This document shows, in pieces, positions 47,301-57,235 of a stretch of DNA of 64,000 bases (positions are counted from its first letter, which is position 1; the number at the start of each line of letters is the position of its first letter). The position numbers were made by a program, and so were the translations under genes. Source of the DNA: Isoetes taiwanensis (lineage: Eukaryota > Streptophyta > Lycopodiopsida > Isoetales > Isoetaceae); contig JAJEKV010000040.1 in NCBI GenBank assembly GCA_021234155.1, forward strand, positions 2,829,799-2,893,798. Reading direction: 5' to 3'. The notes beneath the pieces were generated by a model that saw nothing but the letters and a program-made list of their open reading frames with translations, made no database searches and was not told where the DNA came from.

Positions 47301-48180
47301 GTTATGTACAAATGTTGGGCCCTAGGTCATATAGGACCATAAAACCTAACGGTTAGGTTTAAGGGACACATGGCCTCAATGGATAATAGAAGTGCCATGT
47401 GGCTATAGACAACTAGTTAAGTAGTTGTGAAGAGAAAGCACATTTGGTTAAGTGTTAGTAGCACGACCAGTTAAGTGGGTGTTGCAAAGAAAGTACACTT
47501 AGTTCACTGCTAGTAGAACTAGAGTGAAGTGACAGTGCCACTAGAGTTAGGACCTATATAAGAGATCAAGGATCTTTATGGAGGGAAAGAAGCAAGAGAT
47601 CAAGGAAGAGAGGATGAGGCTAGGTGGATCAAGCTAGGATCCAAGAATATGCAAATAATGGATTATTATATTTAAGGTTGAATTCCATTCGTATGACATA
47701 AGGATGTCATATCTCTGCTCTAGGCACTAACATGGGTACAATCCAATCGACGAGGTCTTGGATCATAAGCCATCAAGAGGTTCTTGAGTTATTCGGCTTA
47801 TGGGTGCTAGTTAGACTTTTGGATTGAATCGAGGATTCATTCATCTTGCTTAAGATCAACCTACAGTAGTAGAGTTGCTAGGTAAACCTGGGAGGTTCAT
47901 TAGCTAGGTAAACCTGGGAGGTTCATTACCGTGCATCGTGGGAAGTCGAAGACTCAATGTGTGTGGGCGGTAGATGCATGGACCCTAATAGGGGTGTTGA
48001 GTTATTACGTGTAAGAGCTTGAGAGATCTCGGTTAGTGTACATCTTAATCTGGATCAAGCAAAAGTTTGTGTGTCATACCGTGGGGGATCTGGGATCCGT
48101 GGTGAGGGCGGTAGGTGTTAGTTTCCAGTTTAAGGCGGCAGTGTTTTTGTGTGCGATATTTTGGTATCAGAGATGTGCTC
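47301..48180 (+). mobile_element. LTR-like segment with primer site (family D)
   Basis: TTGGTATCAGAGATG at about 48160-48175 resembles a methionine-tRNA primer site, so the preceding several hundred bases are probably an LTR. Inside it a 29-bp unit GCTAGGTAAACCTGGGAGG.. is tandemly repeated at about 47877-47930, and AGTTAAGTRGTTGTG-type repeats occur near 47410-47480. The left end is not defined. Confidence 0.45.
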
Positions 48181-49140
48181 CGATTGTCTGGGAACATTGA
48201 AAAGTAACCAATTGGCAATGGTAAGCCAAAAATAATTTGGGTTAGTTGTTGAGTAGATTATTTCAAACTAATATGTTAGTACTAACGTGGTATGGGTGAT
48301 TAATAATCACACCAAGAAAATCACTGTATGCAGTGATTTGTGAAAACAAAGTGTAACACACGAGTCATGAGGATTTGCATTGTCACCAAGTGGCGAGGAA
48401 AACTTGTAATACCGACATGATTCATAATTAGTTCCCAGAATTTACAAGTCTCGGCCTTGTAAGCAATCCTCTGGTTAAATAGAATATATGATTTTGACGA
48501 ACATACTAGCCAAAGGCAATGTGTTTTGAGAACAATCCTATATCAATGAAGTACTCAAGTGGTTTCAGGATGTTCAGATGGAACCATGGGTGGTTATGAA
48601 CATAAAAGGGGTTACAATTTAAATTGTAGCCTATGGTTAAAATACCCTTATAAAAAGGTGATGTGGCACTACCCGATTGAGTGGACCACCAAGAGCCAAC
48701 GATGGCTCTGGTTTTAGCATAGACAGTGGTCGAATGGCCTGTCCTTGCCATCGAACTGATCCCCAGAGGGAATCAAACTACTGGGAGGCGAGCCGATTAG
48801 GGGTTTCGGCCCTTGGGCGTCCCACTGAACCCATCAAGAAGTGAGGTGGTTGAAGGGAAAAAAAAAGGGAAGGGGAGGGAACCACCTTGAAAATGGTAAC
48901 GTTATTGTGAAGGCAGAACAGGTTCTTCCAAATGAGATCTGGGCAGCTCCAAATTTGATTGGTAGATCTTTTGTAACGAACCTAGTGGCTTACTTTGTCT
49001 CAGTATAAGAGGGTGTAGATCATCTAACGACCTTGTTGATATGTGTCCATGGGTTATGCTAGTAGTGGCATTTAAAACTATAGAAATATATTAGCAGAAG
49101 GTGTTAGATTAATGTGTAATGGACTTGTAAAATATGATAA

Positions 49141-49205
49141 GCATGCATTAGATTGCATGCATGTACATGCACATGTGCATGCATGCATGTGATTGCATGC
49201 ACAAC
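49141..49205. repeat. GCATGC/RY-motif cluster
   Basis: Overlapping GCATGC, CATGCA and CATGTGCATG motifs, alternating purine and pyrimidine for most of 60 bp and largely self-complementary. Confidence 0.8.
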
Positions 49206-50130
49206 ACTTGTCTAGCATGCATATGCATTGAGATTTACTATATATATTGGATGTGAACAAAGGAGAGGGTGTCTTGGTTTGGTGAAGGATCTTGTTTATT
49301 GTTCTTCTTTACCTATTCTCTAGAGAAGGAGAGGCTGGCCGAATTGTAGGGCAGTAGCAGGAACCGGAAGGAGCTTGCAGATGGGAAGGCAAGGAAATAG
49401 AAGCAAGGAAGGCAGATTCAGTGGATAGGAAGGAGAATCAATCCGAGAACTGAGGTGGGGATCTGATGCGTGCTTGGGGATTTGATGAGTGCTTGGTTTG
49501 TTGTATTGCTTGGTAGTGCTTACAGTAGAACGGGTGGCTATGGCGAACCTAATTGGCTATTTCGGCTAGAATAGATCTTCAAATTTGGTTCTAGGTCACC
49601 ATCCAGAGTCTTCCTTATGAATAATTTGGGATCCTAGAGTTTCCTTGTTAGGGTTATGATCTTGTAGATAAGACATTCCATGCAACCTGTATGAATAGAG
49701 GCTAGCTTGATAACCATACCATAGAAGGTATTCCGCCAGTATTTTGTTAGAGTAGCATGATGCTAGAATAGATGGCGCATGTTGTGATCTCTTTTGCTAT
49801 GGATATGGTAAGGACCATCTTGTGGTATTAGATGTCATGATGAGTTAGGATGAATGTCATTATCTCTAGACGTTAGTTTGATTAAGATATTACATGAAAG
49901 TTATGGTTGCTTATATGTTAAGGGAGTTCATGTTCTTGCTTTGAGATGTGCAATGAGATGTTGTCACTTGGTTATGAAATATCTTGATGAACCTCATTCT
50001 ATTGTATTGCATTGCTCTGTGGCTATTCTTGGAAGTAAGATGCATGAGGATTCTATGATATCTCGTATTGGATTAACCTGTAAGGTTATTGGTGATATTC
50101 TATCTTGTAAAGTCATGATGGATGATGTTG

Positions 50131-50290
50131 CATCTTGCAAACGACCCATCTTCGGAGGGGTGGGGTGGCCGTGAGACTCCGCATCCATTCTAGATGGCTA
50201 GACGGATGGCATGTTGCATTTACGGCCCACCTTCGAAGGGGTGGGGTGGCCGTGTAACTCCGCATCCGGCCAGATGGCCTGTTGGATGAG
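50131..50290. repeat. Two tandem units of about 85 bp
   Basis: Each unit contains GGGGTGGGGTGGCCGTG and ACTCCGCATCC followed by AGATGGC and GGATG. The units start near 50131 and 50217. Confidence 0.75.
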
Positions 50291-51000
50291 TTAAACCCTG
50301 TACGTACAGATGGAGAGAGTGGTCTCCTTGGGGTCGCAACACAGAAGTTGATGTGAACGTAAACATGTTTGTAGTATGAGTTCTAACTAATGCAGGGGCA
50401 TAGTGGAGCAGGTAAATCTATTGTCTCCTTATCTTGGATGCTATATGTTAGATTGCTTTTTGGTTGATGTTGTGAGTGCTCCCGAAATGTTTCCTCCCCA
50501 CTTAGTCCTTGTGGGCTAACCCCCTTGTATTGTCTATGTATGTTTAAGAGGGTACGTCCTGAGCTAAGAATGCGGTATGCAGAGGGAGAGACTGGGCATG
50601 AAGTTGCGCGAGCAGAGCGTTTTCCCGAGTCATCCTCAGTGACCTATAAGGAGGAGAATTCGGAGTGACCTGTTGAGCTATAGGAGTTGTAGTATGCCAA
50701 GACTCAGAGGAGTTTGGTCTTGTACGAAATTATTTTATGAATGAGAGTATTAATATTGGGATGTATCTATAAGTCTTATGAATGTGCAAGTATACGAGTA
50801 TCTTGGATGTTTAACTTAGATGTTAAACGTGCCGGTGCAACGGCCTAGGCCAAGGGGCTAGGTCCGTTTCATCTTTAGAATGCCGAATTAAATGATCATG
50901 GCGCCTTTAAAACAGTATTGGGCAAGCAAGGCTTGCATCCAACGGAAGCCAGGATTGAAATGGGGTTTTTCCCATAGGCCACGGCTGGCTTTGAAAATCG

Positions 51001-51660
51001 CAAGACAGGGCCCTTGGGGGGCGAAAATATTGATAAAATTTTCAAAGCAGATGTAGCTCTCGTTTCGGAGCATCAATTGAATGCATTCTAGGGAATGAAG
51101 TGTCCTGGCTAGGGACCGCAGTTATGGGCGGAGGCAGTTTTGGCCTTATATAGGATCTGCGCAAAATGACTCTTGCTTCTGAATAAGTTGGGGCGCCCGT
51201 ATATCTACAACGGGATGTGGTTTATCCAGATGTAATTCTGGTGGTTTTTCCAGACATGCCATAGACCCCCATCCCATAGCCATCGCTTGGTCATCCGGCC
51301 ATCCATGCGCCCGCGATGGCCATCCAGTGGGGCATCGATGACCCAGTATGATTATCCGGACAACCCGGGCCGTTAATCTTATTGCAGGTACCCGGGTTCT
51401 GCCCAAAGCACTCCGGTCTGACTGTTGTACCTTCGCATTTAAGTCCCTGCCCAGCCCCGTTCCTGCCCCAAAAAACCCCATTCCTTGTTCATCCCGTCGG
51501 GATTTGAATTTAAATATCAATACAATGGTTTATTGGAATTTTAAGACTAATCCAATGGTCTATCTGCGATTATTTTTTATCAAAAACCCTAGTGGTTTAT
51601 CTGGACACCAACAACGACAAACACGTGCATGGTTTTTTGAACTCTTGCATTAAACCATTG
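51001..51660. other. spacer preceding the tandem array
   Basis: No gene is supported. Near 51587-51610 an isolated piece, ACCCTAGTGGTTTATCTGG, matches the 158-bp array unit that becomes regular only after 52096. Confidence 0.4.
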
Positions 51661-51698
51661 AATCCATCCACTGAATACAAAGCCAGAATTGTTGACCA

Positions 51699-51938
51699 TT
51701 AATCTGAATCTACTTCAATCAATGTGGACATGCCCTCTGCCTTAATGCTCTCAACAGTGAAATCTGGGGCTAAAGTTGGTTGTGTCCATAGCAGATGATC
51801 AAGATTCTCACATAAGTATAGTGAGAACTCCTTCAAGGGCTTAGTAATCAAGCCCTTTTGATCGTAACACTTAGAAAAATAAATTCCCTCAAAATAGCTG
51901 CGCAAGTAGTTGCCCTCCCACAAGTCCGGATCATGCAC
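51699..51938 (-). pseudogene. Possible captured exon fragment
   Basis: A 79-residue minus-strand frame contains DPDLWEGNYLRSYFEGIYFS and CENLDHLLWTQPTLAPDF and ends VDSD. Codon pattern and composition look like real protein. A possible 3' splice site (TTGAAGAG then GTGCATG) precedes it. It is flanked on both sides by repeat-array sequence and lies near a MULE, a class known to capture host exons. No family is recognised. Confidence 0.35.
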
Positions 51939-51989
51939 CTCTTCAAGTCAGCTAGCATGGCTACTTGGGTTGGCCTATTAGCATTCCGA

Positions 51990-52740
51990 TTCAGAGGCCT
52001 GGTGGTTTTAGCTGGATACGAAATTGTGGTTTGTCTGGACATGGTTGGAACACCCACTTATTCCAAGTGCCATTGGTATAAATACTTTCATGTAGAAATA
52101 CACCCTAGTGGTTTATCAAGACATCAACTATTAGTTTATCAGGATACCAAATAGTGGTTTGTCTGGACATGATTGGAACACCCATTAATTCCAAGTACCA
52201 TTGGTATAAATACACCAAGTATCTATACCACTAGTATAAATACTTCCATATAAAAATACACCCTAGTGGTTTATCAGGACATCAAATAGTGGTCTATCTG
52301 GACACGTAATAGTGATTTGTCCGGACGTGGTTGGAAAACCCATTGATTCCAAGTGCCATTGGTATAGATACACCAAGTATTTATACCACTAGTATAAATA
52401 CTTCCACGTAGAAATACACCCTAGTGGTTTATCAAGACACCAACGAGTGGTTTATCTGCACACGAAATTGTGGTATGTCTGGACATGGTTGGAACACCCA
52501 TTGATTCCAAGTGCCATTGGTATAAATACTTGGTGTATTTATACCAATGGCATAAATACTTTCATGTAGAAATACACCCTAGTGGTTTATCAGGACACAC
52601 ACTAGTGGTTTATCTGGACACGAAATTGTGGTTTGTCTGGACATGATTGGAACACCCATTGATTCCAAGTGCCATTGGTATAAATACATCAAGTATTTAT
52701 ACTGCTAGTATAAATACTTCCATGCAGTATTTATACCAAG
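51990..52740. repeat. Tandem array, 158-bp period
   Basis: Units beginning AAATACACCCTAGTGG start at 52096, 52254, 52412 and 52570, exactly 158 bp apart. A partial unit precedes from about 51990. Each unit holds GTGGTTTRTCTGGACA phrases, ATTCCAAGTGCCATTGGTAT and two or more ATAAATACTT/AAGTATTTAT inverted pairs. Copies differ by several substitutions each. Confidence 0.9.
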
Positions 52741-53061
52741 AGTATTTATAGTCAATGGTAACGACTTGCCTAGTAGTTTATCTGGACACAACCGTTGGTT
52801 AGCATAGCCACTAACTATAGAGTCTTAGGTTCGCCGTCATTACTTTGTATGTGCGATATGACCTCTCTGCAGCGCCTGACACAACATTTAAATAATGCAT
52901 CAAGAGATCTATGGTGTAGCGGCAGCCTATAGCCGTCCGACACATCGTTCCCAAGTTAACCGCATCGTTAGACAGGCCCAGAAGCTTGCACTGCTTGTCC
53001 GAACCACCGAAGTTTCGAGCTTAAGCTTCGAGCGCACTGTCTGTAGCCTCCGATCAAAGCC

Positions 53062-53605
53062 ATGCCGAAGTGCCCGCACTATGCAGAGAGCTCTAGCGAC
53101 ACTTCTAACAGGCAACGCCATGAGGAAGGAGTAGAAATTCCGGAAGCTTATGTGGAGAGGCCGTGGGACCTTCCTCCATCAGATTCAAGCTCGGATGATG
53201 AATACAAGCCGAGCTACGACGAGATTACTAAGATGGCCGTGGACACAATTGTTCGAGCTTTGCCTGAAGAGCCCCCTATTACAATCTTGCATCCTCTGAG
53301 CCTGCGAGATATCAAGAAGACTGTGAGGCAAGAGAGAGGCAACCCAAGCTCAGGAGTACCCCTACCGCCGAAGGTCATGGCTGCTTTTTTCGGATGATGT
53401 CTCCAAAATTGACGAGAAGCACTATCTGATGGGTTATTACTACAACTTGAAGAAGACGAAGCACTGATGTTTGGTTCCTGGATGTGTATGGGACACAGTG
53501 AAGAGGAAGCGGATGGAGAAGCATCTAAAGGATGAACACGGGATAGCAATACCTATAGCGCAGGCTCCGATAGGAAGGATGAGGCTGAAGAAAGTTAAAC
53601 AGTAG
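53062..53605 (+). pseudogene. Small zinc-finger-like reading frame, convergent with the MULE transposase
   Basis: From the ATG at 53062 the frame reads MPKCPHYAESSSDTSNRQRH, then PPSDSSSDDEYKPSYDEITK and LHPLSLRDIKKTVRQERG. A six-T run at 53385-53390 is followed by a frame change into DDVSKIDEKHYLMGYYYNLK. An in-frame TGA at 53465-53467 sits where Trp would fit, then CLVPGCVWDTVKRKRMEKHL and KDEHGI: Cys-x4-Cys and His-x4-His spaced like a C2H2 finger. It ends with TAG at 53603. MuDR carries a convergent accessory gene (mudrB); similarity in arrangement is noted, not homology. Confidence 0.5.
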
Positions 53606-53626
53606 CATAGAAATTATAAACAAGCA

Positions 53627-56048
53627 TCACTCCCCAAGATGGTGTTGGCATTCATGGGCAAAGACAGTCTCTCCAAACACCTTCTTCTTTCGCTTGTGAC
53701 CCTCTATGAATGGTGCCAGTCTTGCAATAGTGTTGCCATTGAAATCATGGATCGTGGCCATGGTAGGTAGCAGCAAACGTTCTAGTTGTCCACCTAGTTC
53801 TTTAAGCAAGAATTCGGCCTCCCTTGCAATGGTGGGGCTACTCGAAACGGTGTTCCTGATATGTGCAAAGATGGCCTCTATGCTTTCCTGCAGCTTAGTT
53901 TGAGTTGATGGACCCACTTTCTCATCAAGATCCCTGCCATCATCCTCGGAATTCTGTGGATTCCCATCGAAAATATCAAACGTCTTCCTCAATGTATGTT
54001 TCAACCAGGGTTCTCAAGTTAGCTAAACCACCACCTTGAGAGCCGAAGAGGGTTCCACAAACCCTTAAAATGCCCTCCTCTTTGTAGTTGGACAGCATAC
54101 GAAGAACCTTGACTTGGTGTTTACACATGTTACCCCAAGGACAGTCACAACAGGACCAATTCTCGTTGGCAACCACTACCAAGTAAGGGACTGATTATGT
54201 GTTCTCATCCCATGCATCCATGTTCTGGCTCCATACCTCGGTTGTGCCTGCCTTATAATCCAGCCATCTAACTGCAGTGTCAGGAATGCCACGTACACCA
54301 ATAGTGGCTGTCTCAACAATATGTTCTTGTCTGCGGCTAAGTTTGAAGCCATGTTCCTTCTTAAACCTATCATATGACATGTGTGTTTCTAACTGATTCA
54401 CCAACATGTAAAGCAGCCAGTCAAGCCGCCTCTCTCTTAGTGCATGCTTGGAAAGTCCAAGCTTTTTCTTCATGTGGAAATGGTAGGATTCTATCCCAGT
54501 ATTAGTTTCTTGGTTTGCATGAGGATAAACTCTAGTGGCTGTAATCCAGAAGGAGATGTTTTTGGTCCACATCTTGTCCATGTAGGACATAATCTTCTTG
54601 TATCTTTTATATTTTTGCTTGAACTCGAGGAGTCTCAAGCCTTCTAGATGACAAGATTCCAAGTATGCCTCCCGAAGTCTACCATCACCCTCGACGTAAG
54701 TGCTGTACATAATGTGCCCCAACTACTTGAACATCTTGGCCCTTACTTTCTTGTCCTTCACTCGCTTCACTAACATCTTCAACCAATTCCTCCTAATGTG
54801 CCACAGGCACAATTGGATTGCTGAAGTGGGCCAGACTTTCTGCAAAGCCTTAATTTCAGCCTTTGCATCATCCACAATGAAGCAAGAAGGTGTCCAAGTG
54901 GGACCCAACTTATGAATGTGTTGTTTCATAGCAGTGAGCCATGGCCGAATTTCTTCTACTTCCTGACTAGAAGTCAAAACCCATGCAATTGGCACACCAT
55001 TTCCATGACTGTCAAATATTAGCAAGGTATAGAGACTATAGCAATGGTCGTTGGTCTTGAAGGTTGAATCCATAGCAACAGCATTGCGTTTCCCATGTTC
55101 CAAAAGAATTTTCATTTGGAATGGAGTGATAATACCTAAAGTGAATGGCCTGCCTTCTTGATACAAGAATACACTCTTGGTGTAGAGAACCCTATAACCT
55201 AATGCTCTCTGGAACATTTGGATGTAGCAACCAAGTGTCTCTAGCAAGTTTGCGAGAGATGTTGTATACATCATCCATATCAAGAATCTGGTCACGGTTT
55301 TTCTCGTTAGAGAGGTTCATTCTCCTCTGCAGTGCCCAATCCTCCTCATGTTTTGTCATGACCTGTTGGAAAGTGTGGTTTTTGATGCAGTAAATTCCTT
55401 GCCCAAGGCTTCTTCACCTTGGATAGCCAGGGGCCACATTGAACTTGGTTTTCTCACAATTCGAATCTTCACTTCCATGGCATGCCTGCCCTTGCGAATC
55501 AATATGCTTCATCTCATAATAAGTTATCTTAATCCACTCTGGCCTCAAGTATAACTGCTTTAGTTGAAAGTGGCACATGCACTCATGCTTGATGATGAGA
55601 TCCCTGAACCTCTTACATTGAAGTCGATCCGATCTCTTAGCCACCAATGCCTTTCTTATTCTGTCAAGCACCTTCCGGATATGGGCCCGGAGGTACTTTG
55701 GACTATAAGCACACCAGTAGCTGCAATTCCATACCCCCAATTCCATCCACAATTTCAATCTCAAAATGCAAAGCAGGAACAGAACAAACATATGCATTAA
55801 AAATCAGTAAATACACCGGATAACACTCACGTAGTGCTGCTAAGATGGGCATTTTCGTCGACTTTCCTCTTCAGATCCCCCAGTTTTCTGCAGTTTGAAG
55901 ACCTCTTGTAGAAGTTGGTGCTTGTGCCATCATAGTTCTCCTCTCCATTTATGAAATCAGTTGCCCTGTTGCTTTGAATGTAGCAAGTGTGGAGAGATTG
56001 GGTCTGCTGCCCACTGCCATCGACCATTTCATCATCAACTGGAGCCAC
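53627..56048 (-). pseudogene. MULE (Mutator-like) transposase with SWIM zinc finger
   Basis: Minus-strand blocks in order: an N-terminal piece at 56048-55827; CHFQLKQLYLRPEWIKI near 55590; then a long frame 55295-53976 with catalytic D in AVAMDSTFK (near 55070), second D in FIVDDAKAEI (near 54868), the CLWHIRRNW block (near 54800), and E in TGIESYHFHMKK (near 54480). The SWIM finger CCDCPWGNMCKHQ lies at about 54110-54150. In-frame stops interrupt it at 54723-54725 (TAG) and 54195-54197 (TAA), and frame changes lie near 55300-55414 and 54004. A C-terminal tail with EKVGPSTQTKLQESIEAIFA runs to 53627. The family cuts and pastes DNA with long terminal repeats and 9-bp target duplications; I did not find the ends. 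Confidence 0.9.
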
Positions 56049-56099
56049 ATTTGGAATAGGCTTTAATAGCTTCTCAATTTTCCAATTCAGATCGCCTTT

Positions 56100-56950
56100 G
56101 GAGAAGGGACTAGCAGGAGGATGTTGTACGTCCAGGAGCTTGAGCCTCTAAAACATGCAGCCCGAGGATTCAGCCATGCATTGCTGCTGTGACCTTCAAC
56201 TAGCTCTAACAAAACAGAGCTTCAAAACAAACGAATCCAAAGAACACCTACATCTATTACGACATCCAAGAGGCCCGTAGAATGCTCCTCCATGATCGAA
56301 GCGCTTCACCACGAAGTCCGGGAGCCAGGAGCTTTGGCGAGTCGGATTTGGGGATGGAACGGGATTAATGCACAAGATTGCTTCGCATAACCATCACGAG
56401 GAATGTTTTTCTTTTCGAACGGAATGGGACAGCTCCAGGGACTTTAATGCTTATCAGACCGGAGTATTCTGGTCAGGTGTCAGTACCCGCAATAATGATT
56501 AACGACCTACACAAGGCACCCAAAATTAAAAAACTACATGGTTTTTTCCTTGGTTATGACAAGAAAACTATTCTATAAAATCAATGGGTGTTTGTGGGTT
56601 GATATCATTAAAAACCATATGTGGCTAAACTAATGGGTTCTCTTGTTAGGTTTGTTAGGGTGGTATTATGGCATGGTAATCGCATATGGCCTTTTTGTAG
56701 AGTTTGTCAAAGTGGTATTACATATTGGTAAATGAATGTGGTATACTTATAGTGTTTAAGTGTACAGTTTGTCCATGTGGTAAAACATTATGGTTGTGGA
56801 TGTGGTTTAATGTAGTGCTCGTTTGAGGTGATTTTATAATGTGGTTGGCTATTGTAGTAAACTAGCATGGCTAAATGTCATGGTAAAACACATGTGTGTT
56901 TGTTCTATATGTGCACGGTTTTGTTATGCATTAGCTATATGGTTTTCATT
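56100..56950. other. spacer with short degenerate repeats
   Basis: GTGGTATTA/GTGGTAAA-type phrases recur between 56640 and 56880. No gene is seen. Confidence 0.4.
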
Positions 56951-56955
56951 TATAA

Positions 56956-57235
56956 ACCAGTAATGCTATGTTGTTTGAAGCATTTCAAGTTTTTAAGTAT
57001 AAGACTATTAAGGACCGTGAATGGTTTCTTATGCATACAAGTAATGGTCTGTTGTTTGAAGCATTTCAAGTATAGAAGACTAAAACTATTAAGGATCGTG
57101 TATGGTTTCTTATGTATAGTAGTGGATGGTTTCTTATGCATATAAGTAATGGTCTGTTGTTTGAAGCATTCCAAGTATAGAAGACTAAAACTATTAAGGA
57201 CCGTGTATGGTTTCTTATGTATAGTAGTACGTTTA
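56956..57235. repeat. Tandem repeat, unit about 80-115 bp, three copies
   Basis: GTTTGAAGCATTYCAAGT occurs three times (near 56971, 57053, 57158), each followed by ACTATTAAGGAYCGTG and GGTTTCTTATGYATA. The last two copies are nearly identical over about 100 bp. Confidence 0.85.

Larger units (their letters stand above)
48181..51000. other. Non-coding retroelement-like interior
   Basis: No gag or pol reading frame is seen. The stretch includes the GCATGC cluster at 49141-49205 and the tandem units at 50131-50290. Text near 50480-50560 resembles the shared LTR blocks (CCTTGTRTTG..GAGGG). It may be a non-autonomous, coding-free LTR element interior. Confidence 0.35.
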
